DNA of 64,000 bases from Bacillota bacterium. Its GTDB lineage: Bacteria > Bacillota > Clostridia > Acetivibrionales > DSM-1351. The notes beneath the pieces were generated by a model, which was not told the DNA's origin, ran no database searches, and was given only the letters and a program-made list of their open reading frames with translations. Where the stretch lies: assembly GCA_023415305.1 (NCBI GenBank), contig JAEZKZ010000030.1, positions 21,865-85,864 on the forward strand, written 5' to 3'. Made by a program: the position numbers and the translations under genes. Shown here piece after piece: positions 29,381 through 36,534 of this stretch. The stretch's first letter is position 1. The number at the start of each line of letters is the position of its first letter.

Positions 29381-29572
29381 ATGAAAATGTATGTAAAACC
29401 TGAAGTACTATTTATTGAACTTCGTGCTGAAGAAGGTATCGCGTGCTTTGGATCAGGGGATGACCACCAAAAGCATGGCGGTGGAAACAATGGTAAGAAT
29501 CATGGTGGTAAGAACCATGGCAGAAATCCGGGTGGACGGAATGGTGGATGGGGATGGTTTTTCCCTTGGTAA
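29381..29572 (+). CDS. RiPP precursor peptide A1, Gly/Asn/His-rich core with aromatic C-terminus
   Basis: 63 residues, behind a strong AAAGGAGG site. The first 21 residues (MKMYVKPEVLFIELRAEEGI) match the leaders of the two small peptides at 31486 and 31674: MK-x-Y-[VI]-x-P, then LR-x-EE. The core has one Cys, then Gly-Asn-His-Lys/Arg repeats of about five residues (NGKNHGGKNHGRN, PGGRN) and ends GGWGWFFPW. The DNA of the core carries a short direct repeat (GGTAAGAATCATGGT and GGTAAGAACCATGGC). Substrate of the neighbouring modification enzymes is inferred from leader and position. Final structure unknown. Confidence 0.75.
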   Translation: MKMYVKPEVLFIELRAEEGIACFGSGDDHQKHGGGNNGKNHGGKNHGRNPGGRNGGWGWFFPW

Positions 29573-29734
29573 AATCAACTTTGTTAAGCTGAACTTGTGA
29601 ATGATACAGGAATTTCCAATTACTATATCATTTGATAAGTTCAGCTTAACAAAAGACCACGCGTGAATTATTTTTCTATAAAAATTTACTGTGCTTAGAG
29701 GAGTTCTTTTTGGCACAGATTGTAGGAGGTTAGC

Positions 29735-29770
29735 TTGAAAGACTTAGCTAATGCTCGTCTTCCAAACTAA
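29735..29770 (+). CDS. Possible 11-codon leader ORF
   Basis: TTG start 5 bases after AGGAGG (29724-29729) encodes MKDLANARLPN and stops at 29768-29770. It lies within a hairpin and just before a longer one. It could be a leader peptide or chance; the start codon is weak but the ribosome binding site is perfect. Confidence 0.25.
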   Translation: MKDLANARLPN

Positions 29771-29844
29771 CCTATGAATTTATGGCCGTGCGAAACATTC
29801 AAAGTATTTATATTCATAAATACTTCGAAAACGCACATGGCCAA

Positions 29845-29930
29845 TTAACCTCCTTTATTCGCCTTTTAGCGGATATGGGAGTAGACAAATTTCATTACAT
29901 TTTGTGACCGCTAAGCGGCTAGGAGGTTAA
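29845..29930 (+). promoter_or_regulatory. Shine-Dalgarno-sequestering hairpin before the PqqD gene
   Basis: TTAACCTCCT (29845-29854) is an exact reverse complement of AGGAGGTTAA (29921-29930), which contains the ribosome binding site of the gene starting at 29932. Inside are further pairings: TTAGCGG (29866-29872) with CCGCTAA (29908-29914) and ACAAA with TTTGT. The first 19 bases recur at 30198-30216 before the radical SAM gene. This looks like a cis-acting translation switch. Confidence 0.65.
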
Positions 29931-29931
29931 T

Positions 29932-30195
29932 ATGCAAATTAAAAATGGATTTATGTTACGAGATATAGCAGGTCAGGCAGTGGTAGTACCTTTAGGTTCA
30001 AGGGTTGTAGAATTTAATGGAATTATGACTTTGAGCGAGAGTGGAGCTTTACTTTGGAGAAAACTTGAAAACAACTCATCCTTTGAGGAAATGGTTGAGC
30101 TTCTATTAGCTGAGTATGATATTGACAAAGAAACAGCCAGTAAGGATGTAGAAAACTTTCTGGAAAGTATGAGAAGCAACAAAATACTTGAGTAG
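29932..30195 (+). CDS. PqqD-like peptide-binding protein (RRE)
   Basis: 87 residues, the size of stand-alone PqqD proteins. It has a beta-rich N-terminus (GFMLRDIAGQAVVVPLGS), then MTLSESGALLWRKLENNSS and the winged-helix part VELLLAEYDIDKETASKDVE, the typical PqqD/RiPP recognition element arrangement. Such proteins bind the leader of a precursor peptide and hand it to the radical SAM enzyme, which here is the next gene. Its AGGAGG site is buried in an exact 10-bp stem. Confidence 0.9.
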   Translation: MQIKNGFMLRDIAGQAVVVPLGSRVVEFNGIMTLSESGALLWRKLENNSSFEEMVELLLAEYDIDKETASKDVENFLESMRSNKILE

Positions 30196-30197
30196 GG

Positions 30198-30288
30198 TTA
30201 ACCTCCTTTATTCGCCCCATTGCGATAAAGGATATATATTTTCATCACTTTTTGTGCCTTGAGCACAGCGAAAGGAATGATAGTTAAA
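30198..30288 (+). promoter_or_regulatory. Second copy of the 5' element, before the radical SAM gene
   Basis: TTAACCTCCTTTATTCGCC (30198-30216) is identical to 29845-29863. Here TTAAC pairs with GTTAA (30283-30287), TCCTTT (30204-30209) with the ribosome binding site AAAGGA (30271-30276), and CGC with GCG; an inner hairpin TGTGC/GCACA lies at 30253-30267. The 3' half has diverged but still pairs, which argues for a conserved structure. Confidence 0.6.
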
Positions 30289-31419
30289 ATGAATTGGCAA
30301 GCATTTCACAATAAAATATCAACTTTGGCAGTAGAAAAGGGAATTCCTCTGTCGGGGGCATTCGAGCTGACATCCAGATGTAACTTCAGTTGCAAAATGT
30401 GTTATGTTGCGTCCCCTGCCAATGATAGAAAAGCAATGGCAGCTGAACTGACAGCTGACCAATGGCTTGAAATGGGAAGACAGGCAAGGGATGCCGGTAC
30501 ATTTTATCTGATTCTGACAGGCGGGGAGATATTTCTGAGACAGGATTTTGAGAAGATCTACGCAGGGCTAAGTGAAATGGGCCTAAATATAACCCTTTAC
30601 ACAAATGCCAGTCTTATAACACCCGAAAGAGCCCGCTGGTTGGGTAAAATACCCCCTAACAAGGTTAGCGTTACTTTATATGGAGCATCTGCGGAAACAT
30701 ATGAAAAGGTTACCGGAGCAGGTGAAAACTATTATAAAACACTACGGGCTCTAGATAGCCTTATGGATGAAAATATCAGGCTTGAGATCAAAACTACTGT
30801 AGTTGAAGGGAACAAGAGGGATTATAAAGAGCTCTTAAAAATAGCTCATATTTATTCAAAAGGTCTTGGAATTGTTAATTACATATCTCCAAGAAGAGAG
30901 GGCTGCGGTAGCGATCCCATGGGAAACAGGCTGTCAGCCCGGGACTTGGTGGAATATGAAGACACAATTCGGGAGTATATTCAGAAAACATATGCTTCTG
31001 AAAATAGAATAGATGTAAGCATTGATGAAGATACCATGCAGGAAAAAATAGTTCTGAATGAAGAGACTCTTAACAGGTTGAAAAGCTCGGCCTTCAGATG
31101 TCAGGCCGGAAAAACAGGTTATTGGATAACCTGGGACGGAAGAATGATACCCTGCGGGTTATTGGATACACCCTCGGCAAAACCCTTTGAAACTACCTTT
31201 ATTAAGGCATGGGACCAAGTTAAGGCGGAATGTCTAAAGGTTCCTAAATGTCACGATTGTGAAGTCTGTGAAATTAAGAGCGATTGTATGGCATGTCCCG
31301 GAAGAATTAACTCAGAAACGGGATGCTTTACAAAACCGGCTGAATACCTGTGTGAGGGTTCAAGATTAAGAAACAGTCTTAAGAAAGGTGAACTGATTAC
31401 GCAAAGAATCGCAAATTAG
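30289..31419 (+). CDS. Radical SAM/SPASM peptide-modifying enzyme
   Basis: 376 residues from ATG 30289; earlier TTG 30259 and ATG 30277 are in frame but badly placed relative to AAAGGA. The radical SAM motif is Cys31, Cys35, Cys38 (CNFSCKMC), followed by LILTGGEIFLR. The C-terminal SPASM region is Cys-rich: CQAGKTGYWITWDGRMIPC, then CHDCEVCEIKSDCMACPG and a final Cys. This is the layout of enzymes that make thioether, C-C or epimerised residues in RiPPs. It lies between a PqqD gene and two Cys-containing precursor peptides, so they are its likely substrates. Confidence 0.92.
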   Translation: MNWQAFHNKISTLAVEKGIPLSGAFELTSRCNFSCKMCYVASPANDRKAMAAELTADQWLEMGRQARDAGTFYLILTGGEIFLRQDFEKIYAGLSEMGLNITLYTNASLITPERARWLGKIPPNKVSVTLYGASAETYEKVTGAGENYYKTLRALDSLMDENIRLEIKTTVVEGNKRDYKELLKIAHIYSKGLGIVNYISPRREGCGSDPMGNRLSARDLVEYEDTIREYIQKTYASENRIDVSIDEDTMQEKIVLNEETLNRLKSSAFRCQAGKTGYWITWDGRMIPCGLLDTPSAKPFETTFIKAWDQVKAECLKVPKCHDCEVCEIKSDCMACPGRINSETGCFTKPAEYLCEGSRLRNSLKKGELITQRIAN

Positions 31420-31485
31420 TGAATGGGTCGAACAGCGGCAAGGACTGCTGATTAAATATGTAAATATTTTACAGGAGGTGAAATA

Positions 31486-31629
31486 ATGAAGAAATACATT
31501 ACTCCTAAGATCGAGTATGTTGATTTAAGGCTGGAAGAAAGAATGGCTGGAAGTATTTGTAACGGAGCGTGTCATGAAGATGTCACTTATGGAAATCTCA
31601 AATTCTATGCTGGACAGAATCCAACATAA
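31486..31629 (+). CDS. RiPP precursor peptide A2 (47 residues, Cys-containing)
   Basis: MKKYITPKIEYVDLRLEERM is followed by AGSICNGACHEDVTYG and a tail ending AGQNPT. The leader matches A1 and A3; the core has two Cys three residues apart. GGAGGTG lies 7 bases before the ATG at 31486. It starts 66 bases after the radical SAM gene. Cleavage near the AG/SG step after the leader is a guess. Confidence 0.78.
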   Translation: MKKYITPKIEYVDLRLEERMAGSICNGACHEDVTYGNLKFYAGQNPT

Positions 31630-31673
31630 AATTAAAAGAGAAAAATTCTAAAAATGAAACGAGGTGAAAAATT

Positions 31674-31817
31674 ATGAAAACATACGTTAAACCAACATTT
31701 GAGTTGGTAAATCTTCGTGTAGAAGAGAGAATATCAGGCAGCTGTACAGTTGTTGGCTCTTGCCCGGACGGACAGGGTGGATACTTAACCACACCGGATG
31801 CTCAATATAAACCTTAA
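31674..31817 (+). CDS. RiPP precursor peptide A3 (47 residues, Cys-containing)
   Basis: MKTYVKPTFELVNLRVEERI is followed by SGSCTVVGSCPDGQGG and a tail ending AQYKP. It is a paralogue of A2: same length, same leader, and two Cys, here five residues apart. GAGGTG precedes the ATG at 31674. The core sequence differs from A2 while the leader is conserved, the usual pattern for several products made by one enzyme set. Confidence 0.78.
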   Translation: MKTYVKPTFELVNLRVEERISGSCTVVGSCPDGQGGYLTTPDAQYKP

Positions 31818-31828
31818 ATATATCAATG

Positions 31829-31862
31829 TTTGGAGGGTTGTATAACCCTCCAAAAACTTTTA
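31829..31862 (+). terminator. Terminator or attenuator between precursors and tailoring genes
   Basis: Perfect 11-bp stem (TTTGGAGGGTT with AACCCTCCAAA, loop GTAT) followed by AACTTTTATTG. It would let the small precursors be made in excess of the kinase, peptidase and exporter downstream; LoaP-modified polymerase may read through. Confidence 0.7.
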
Positions 31863-31878
31863 TTGAGGAGAGATGGAA

Positions 31879-32757
31879 ATGTACGCATATAATGTGGCTG
31901 GGACATTAATAAATGTTAATACCAGCAACAATTACCTGATAGATAGAATGAAGAGTTTTATGTGTAACAGCGAGGATAATCCGGATATTTCAGTGGAAAT
32001 TGAACACTGCCCGTATATAAATGAACCAGAGGGGCATTTAATTATAGAAGATAGCATAAAATGGATGAAAAAAGATTTAGAGACAGGTTTTCATATATAT
32101 AGTGTTAATGAGACTGGTAATAAGGTTATGGCGCATATAGATACAGATATGACTTGGAGCAGGGCTCACATTCGATGTGTAACACTTGAAAATGAGCAAA
32201 GCGCACCGGATTTTGTAAGAACCGGACCTAACCTGTATTCCTTCCTGCTTTTAGGGATAGTGTTCAGAAACAATATTTTAAACAATGGAGGAATAGTAAT
32301 GCATGCATCTTCCATAGCCTGGGAAGGAAAGGGAATATTGTTTACCGCACCTTCCGGAACAGGAAAGTCAACACACGTAAGACTTTGGGAAAAGTACTTT
32401 GGTGATGCTGTATCAGTTGTAAATGACGATACCCCTGTAATAAGGTTTCGAGAAGATATTCCAATGCTTTGCGGAACACCTTGGAGCGGTTCATCTGATA
32501 AATTCTCTAATTTAGAAGTGCCTGTAAAAGCAATTGTTGTATTGAGTCAGGCTCCAGAGAACAGTATAAGAAAGCTAAGCGTATTTGAAGCTCTGCCCGC
32601 AGTCATGCCGAGATGCTTCTTACCATATTTTGATGAAAAGTTAATGGAAAAAGCATATATGGTACTCGAAAAGATATTAACAAAAGTTCCGGTGTACTAT
32701 CTGCAATGCAAACCGGATAAAGAAGCAATGGAGTTGGTGCATCAATGTGTCAAGTAA
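31879..32757 (+). CDS. HPr-kinase-like (HprK C-domain) tailoring kinase
   Basis: 292 residues from ATG 31879, 8 bases after GAGGAG; ATG 31873 is too close. The P-loop APSGTGKST is near residues 157-165, followed by VSVVNDDTPVI, as in the catalytic domain of HprK. It lacks the HPr-type regulatory context and belongs to the PqqA/lasso-associated HprK-like family. In paeninodin-type clusters such a kinase phosphorylates the precursor peptide's C-terminal Ser; by analogy it may phosphorylate A1-A3 here, though the cores show few C-terminal Ser residues. Overlaps the next gene by 13 bases. Confidence 0.83.
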   Translation: MYAYNVAGTLINVNTSNNYLIDRMKSFMCNSEDNPDISVEIEHCPYINEPEGHLIIEDSIKWMKKDLETGFHIYSVNETGNKVMAHIDTDMTWSRAHIRCVTLENEQSAPDFVRTGPNLYSFLLLGIVFRNNILNNGGIVMHASSIAWEGKGILFTAPSGTGKSTHVRLWEKYFGDAVSVVNDDTPVIRFREDIPMLCGTPWSGSSDKFSNLEVPVKAIVVLSQAPENSIRKLSVFEALPAVMPRCFLPYFDEKLMEKAYMVLEKILTKVPVYYLQCKPDKEAMELVHQCVK

Positions 32758-33230
32758 AGAAAATTAAATCCTCGGAGCTTTTTCCGGTTATAAAGGATAT
32801 ATTGAAGGAAGGAAAAACGGTGTGGATTACTGTAACCGGTAACAGCATGTATCCGTTCCTTAGAGAAGATATGGACAGCGTTGAGCTTTCAGCAGCAACC
32901 CTTGAGACTATTAGAAAAGGGGATATTGTTCTTATTAGAAGACTTACCGGTGAGTATATCCTTCATCGAGTCATTAGAAAAGAAGAAGATTGCTTTTACA
33001 TGGTTGGTGATGCCCAACGATGGATTGAGGGTCCGTTGAAACCCGAACAGTTAATTGCAGTAGTTATCGAAATAAAGAGGAAAAACCATCAATTAACATG
33101 TAAAAATCTTATGTGGAGATTGTTGGTAGGTTTCTGGATCAATATAGTCCCCTTTAGAAATTATTTTTTAAAAGCAATAAGAGTTTTTTCAAAGCTCAGA
33201 CGATGTTTTACATCTACTCAGATGACATGA
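32745..33230 (+). CDS. S24/S26 signal-peptidase-like protein
   Basis: 161 residues. The catalytic serine motif is TGNSMYP (Ser34) and the second catalytic residue looks like His74 in YILHRVI, the Ser-His arrangement of SipW/archaeal-type signal peptidases rather than Ser-Lys. It continues with YMVGDAQ and a hydrophobic C-terminal segment (about 120-150) that may hold it to the membrane. Such proteins recur beside HprK-like kinases and exporters in RiPP clusters and may remove the leader; that is inference. Confidence 0.8.
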   Translation: MCQVKKIKSSELFPVIKDILKEGKTVWITVTGNSMYPFLREDMDSVELSAATLETIRKGDIVLIRRLTGEYILHRVIRKEEDCFYMVGDAQRWIEGPLKPEQLIAVVIEIKRKNHQLTCKNLMWRLLVGFWINIVPFRNYFLKAIRVFSKLRRCFTSTQMT

Positions 33231-33288
33231 GTTTTATTGAAGCCAGCTTGAGCTTATTCAGCAATAGCTTTTTGGAAGTGGAGATAGC

Positions 33289-35007
33289 ATGCGTATTACT
33301 AAAGAATATAAAAAAGTATTTCAAGAAATTAATTGGATTGCAGGTAATGCCAAAACCGTTTTAAGGAGTCTGTTGTCCATAATATCGTTTGATATAATAA
33401 CTTCTTTGACAGGGGTCCTTACTGCAATATTGTCAAAAAACCTGATAGACAGTGCGGTTAAAGGTTCCATGGAAAGAGCGGTATTGTATGCAGTATTATT
33501 TGGTACACTGATTATTTTAAATCTCGTTATAAGAGCAGCAGCTTCAATGTTGGTTGTCCGGACCACTGAAATTCTATCAAATAATATAAGAAAGCGCATA
33601 TTTTCGAAAATCACGAAAACTGAATGGATAGCCGTAACGCAATATCACAGCGGAGATATTCTGACGAGATTGACCAGTGATGTGGGGGCAATAACCACAG
33701 GTGTTGTTGATACCCTACCGGGTATAATTTCTCTCTGCGTACAACTGACAGCGGCATTTTCAACATTACTCTACTATGAACCTACGCTGGCTGTGCTTGC
33801 TTTCATTCTGGGCCCCTTCACTGTATTGTTCAGCAGAATATGGGGAAGAAAAATCAAGAGATTTCAGGTTAAGGTACAGGAGTCGGAAAGTGCGTATAGG
33901 TCCTTTCTTCAGGAATCTGTAGAAAATATGCTGATTGTTAAAGCCTTCAGGCTTGAAGAGCAAAGTATTGAAAGTATAACAGATTTACATAATACAAGAC
34001 TGGGGTGGGTAAAAAAAAGGAACGTCACCAGTGTTTTCGCAAGTACCATACTAGGATTAGGCTACTGGGCAGGCTACTTTTTGGCTTTCTGCTGGGGTGC
34101 TTTGAAGCTTAGCAGGGGAACAACCTGCTTTGGAACGCTGACGGCTTTTCTACAGCTTGTATCTCAGGTACAGGGACCGTTTGTGGGCCTGGCGAAAATG
34201 ATTCCTCAAGTAATAGCGGCGGTTGCATCTGCCGGAAGATTGATAGAGCTTGAAGCCCTGCCCCAGGAAAAGGAACAGCATAAACTTCCGGAGGCATCGG
34301 AGGTAGGAATTAAGCTTCAGGGAGTTTCTTTTTCTTATAAAGAAAACAAGCCTGTCCTTGAGAAGCTCAGTGCTAATATTAGGCCGGGAGAAATAATAGG
34401 TTTGATAGGGCCGTCCGGAGAGGGAAAAACCACACTTATAAGAACACTTCTGGCATTGCTTAAACCTGATGGGGGCAGCATATCTCTGGTAGCTGAGGAT
34501 AACAAGGAATTTGTGGTGTCGGCAAACACCCGTGATTGGATATCCTATGTGCCTCAGGGAAATACACTGTTCAGCGGAACTATAGAGGAAAACATTAAAT
34601 CAGGCAGCAAGGGAGCTACTAAGGAAGAAATAGAAGCAGCTGCCCGGGCTGCGTGTGCCATGGACTTTATCAATGAGCTTCCCGATGGAATTTACTCAAA
34701 AATAGGAGAACATGGAATAGGGCTATCTGAGGGTCAGGCCCAAAGAATATCCATTGCAAGAGCTTTACTTAGAAAAGCACCAATTCTGATTTTAGACGAG
34801 GCTACTTCAGCTTTGGACAGAGAATCTGAAATGCATGTGTTAAAAAGCATACATGAAATGAAGCCGGCCAGAACCTGTATAGTAATAACACACAGGTATA
34901 CCGCCCTTTCCATATGTTCACGGGTACTTAGATTAAATGACGGTAAATTGGTTGAGCAGCGTTTAAACGATATAAAACTGAAGGATGAGTTTATTGCCAG
35001 TGCTTAA
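33289..35007 (+). CDS. ABC transporter, fused permease-ATPase (peptide exporter)
   Basis: 572 residues. Six membrane segments in the first 310 residues (ABC exporter type 1), then the ATPase domain with Walker A GPSGEGKTT, signature LSEGQAQRISIARAL and Walker B ILILDEATSALD. There is no N-terminal C39 peptidase domain, so leader removal must be done by another enzyme, perhaps the preceding signal-peptidase-like protein. Likely exports the mature peptide as a homodimer. GTGGAG precedes the ATG. Confidence 0.9.
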   Translation: MRITKEYKKVFQEINWIAGNAKTVLRSLLSIISFDIITSLTGVLTAILSKNLIDSAVKGSMERAVLYAVLFGTLIILNLVIRAAASMLVVRTTEILSNNIRKRIFSKITKTEWIAVTQYHSGDILTRLTSDVGAITTGVVDTLPGIISLCVQLTAAFSTLLYYEPTLAVLAFILGPFTVLFSRIWGRKIKRFQVKVQESESAYRSFLQESVENMLIVKAFRLEEQSIESITDLHNTRLGWVKKRNVTSVFASTILGLGYWAGYFLAFCWGALKLSRGTTCFGTLTAFLQLVSQVQGPFVGLAKMIPQVIAAVASAGRLIELEALPQEKEQHKLPEASEVGIKLQGVSFSYKENKPVLEKLSANIRPGEIIGLIGPSGEGKTTLIRTLLALLKPDGGSISLVAEDNKEFVVSANTRDWISYVPQGNTLFSGTIEENIKSGSKGATKEEIEAAARAACAMDFINELPDGIYSKIGEHGIGLSEGQAQRISIARALLRKAPILILDEATSALDRESEMHVLKSIHEMKPARTCIVITHRYTALSICSRVLRLNDGKLVEQRLNDIKLKDEFIASA

Positions 35008-35056
35008 CTTACATACAACGTAACAAGCTAAGATTTATCGAAAGGAATTAAGAGTT

Positions 35057-35806
35057 ATGATTGATATTCATAGTCATATAATACACGGGGTTGATGATGG
35101 ACCTTCAAATATTACTGAATCTCTTAGAATGATTAAAGAGGCTGAAAGGCTTGGGATAAGTCAGATTATGGCAGCTCCCCATTATCAGGAGAGCATTTTC
35201 GGACTGGAGCGCGTTGAAGAAAACTATCAGGAATTGCTTTACAGGGCACAGGACTATGACGTTGTCATTAATTTGGGTTTTGAGGTGTTTGTAGACCCAA
35301 ACAACCATTCCTATTTTAAAAACAGGAAAAAACTTAGCTTGAATAAATCGGGTGTTATACTTTTAGAATTTCCTTTTAATGCTCCTCCATCAAAATGCGT
35401 AGATATGGTATGGAAGTTCAGGGTACAGAAAATAACTCCTGTAATTGCTCATATAGAAAGGAACAGGTCCTTTATTAACAGGTTTGAAGCTTTCGTAGCC
35501 TTTATAAAGGCAGGTTGTTATATTCAGTTGGATGCAGCGAGTATAGCAGGGGTTTACGGTTTGAAAATTAAAGATTTCTCCAAAAGGCTGCTTCAGATGA
35601 AATTGGCAGATATGGTTGCATCAAATGCGCATTGTGCTCATGATTACGCCGATTGGTACTCCGAGGCTTTTAAAAATGTATCGAACTGGGTAGGGAAAGA
35701 GGAGGCAGGTATTCTTTTTCATAATAATGCCAAGCAAATACTGGATGGCAGAAGCAGCGATGAACTTGTAAACAGAAATATTTTAAGGTGGGAGCGTATG
35801 GTATGA
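35057..35806 (+). CDS. PHP-type tyrosine phosphatase (CpsB/YwqE family)
   Basis: 249 residues. The metal site motifs MIDIHSHIIHGVDDGP, AAPHY, AHIERN and SNAHC place it in the manganese-dependent PHP phosphatases. It removes phosphate from the CpsD-type kinase encoded at 13355, but here is separated from the kinase by more than 20 kb within the same operon. AAAGGA lies 10 bases before ATG. Its stop overlaps the next start (ATGA). Confidence 0.92.
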   Translation: MIDIHSHIIHGVDDGPSNITESLRMIKEAERLGISQIMAAPHYQESIFGLERVEENYQELLYRAQDYDVVINLGFEVFVDPNNHSYFKNRKKLSLNKSGVILLEFPFNAPPSKCVDMVWKFRVQKITPVIAHIERNRSFINRFEAFVAFIKAGCYIQLDAASIAGVYGLKIKDFSKRLLQMKLADMVASNAHCAHDYADWYSEAFKNVSNWVGKEEAGILFHNNAKQILDGRSSDELVNRNILRWERMV

Positions 35807-36471
35807 AGGATATAGAACTTAATGCAGAAGCTATCGTGATTCAAAGGGGCATGTTTAATAATGTGTCAAATTTCTATAGAATTACGAAAAGATTATTTGA
35901 TATTGCATTCTCAATTATGGCAATAATAATTTTATCACCTGTCTTTCTGCTCGTAGCTCTTATAATTAAATCCGATTCCATAGGACCGGTATTTTTTCAT
36001 CAAAGGCGGGTAGGATTGATGGGAAAGCCTTTTTACATGCACAAATTCAGGTCAATGGTTTCTGATGCTGAGCAAAGATTCAAGGAAGTTGAAGATAAAA
36101 ATGAGATCAGCGGCTTTATGTTTAAAATCAAGGATGATCCCCGAGTAACGAGAGTCGGTAGAATAATCAGGAAAACCAGTATTGACGAATTACCTCAACT
36201 GTTTAATGTCTTAAAGGGTGATATGAGTATAGTAGGACCCAGACCGCCAATCGGCAGAGAGGTTCAAAAATACGATGCCTGGCATAATTTGAGGTTGTCT
36301 GTGAAGCCTGGTATAACCGGCCTATGGCAGGTGAGTGGCCGAAATGACATAGGTTTCGAAGATATGTGCAGATTGGACCTGAAATACATACGTGAAAGAA
36401 ATTTCATATATGATATAAAAATTATTTTAAAAACACTGCCAGTTTTACTGGGAGACAGCAGAGCGTCATAA
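35803..36471 (+). CDS. Polyprenyl-phosphate sugar phosphotransferase (initiating, CpsE/WcaJ C-domain type)
   Basis: 222 residues from ATG 35803, coupled by ATGA overlap with the phosphatase. One membrane segment (about 27-50) follows TKRLFDIAFS, then FFHQRRVGLMGKPF, MHKFRSMV, SIDELPQLFNVLKGDMS, VGPRPP and the end LWQVSGRND, all signatures of the bacterial sugar transferase family. It puts the first sugar phosphate on undecaprenyl phosphate. An unusual place, at the far end of the operon, for the enzyme that starts synthesis. Confidence 0.94.
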   Translation: MKDIELNAEAIVIQRGMFNNVSNFYRITKRLFDIAFSIMAIIILSPVFLLVALIIKSDSIGPVFFHQRRVGLMGKPFYMHKFRSMVSDAEQRFKEVEDKNEISGFMFKIKDDPRVTRVGRIIRKTSIDELPQLFNVLKGDMSIVGPRPPIGREVQKYDAWHNLRLSVKPGITGLWQVSGRNDIGFEDMCRLDLKYIRERNFIYDIKIILKTLPVLLGDSRAS

Positions 36472-36534
36472 AAGAGAGTCGTAAAGCGTTTAAGTTAAGT
36501 TCGGACAACGATTAACTAGAACCGAAGGAGCGAA

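Larger units (their letters stand above)
29573..29931 (+). other. Highly structured intergenic RNA between precursor A1 and the PqqD gene
   Basis: 359 bases packed with inverted repeats: 29580-29653 (17-bp perfect outer stem plus a 7-bp inner stem), 29689-29718 (CTGTGC with GCACAG), 29727-29773 (AGGTTAG with CTAACCT), 29783-29843 (TGGCC, GTGCG and a 10-bp inner stem AAGTATTTAT with ATAAATACTT), and 29845-29930 (listed separately). The first stem may protect or separate the precursor mRNA; none has a clear U-run. A short frame with a strong ribosome binding site lies at 29735-29770. Confidence 0.6.

Noticed and set aside
29580..29653. Ordinary intrinsic terminator after precursor A1
   Set aside because: The stem is long and perfect but followed by AAAAGACC instead of a T-run, so I list it only as a structured element.
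28080..35007. Calling the peptide cluster a lasso-peptide cluster
   Set aside because: The asparagine-synthetase-like cyclase and the transglutaminase-like leader protease are absent, and a radical SAM enzyme is present.
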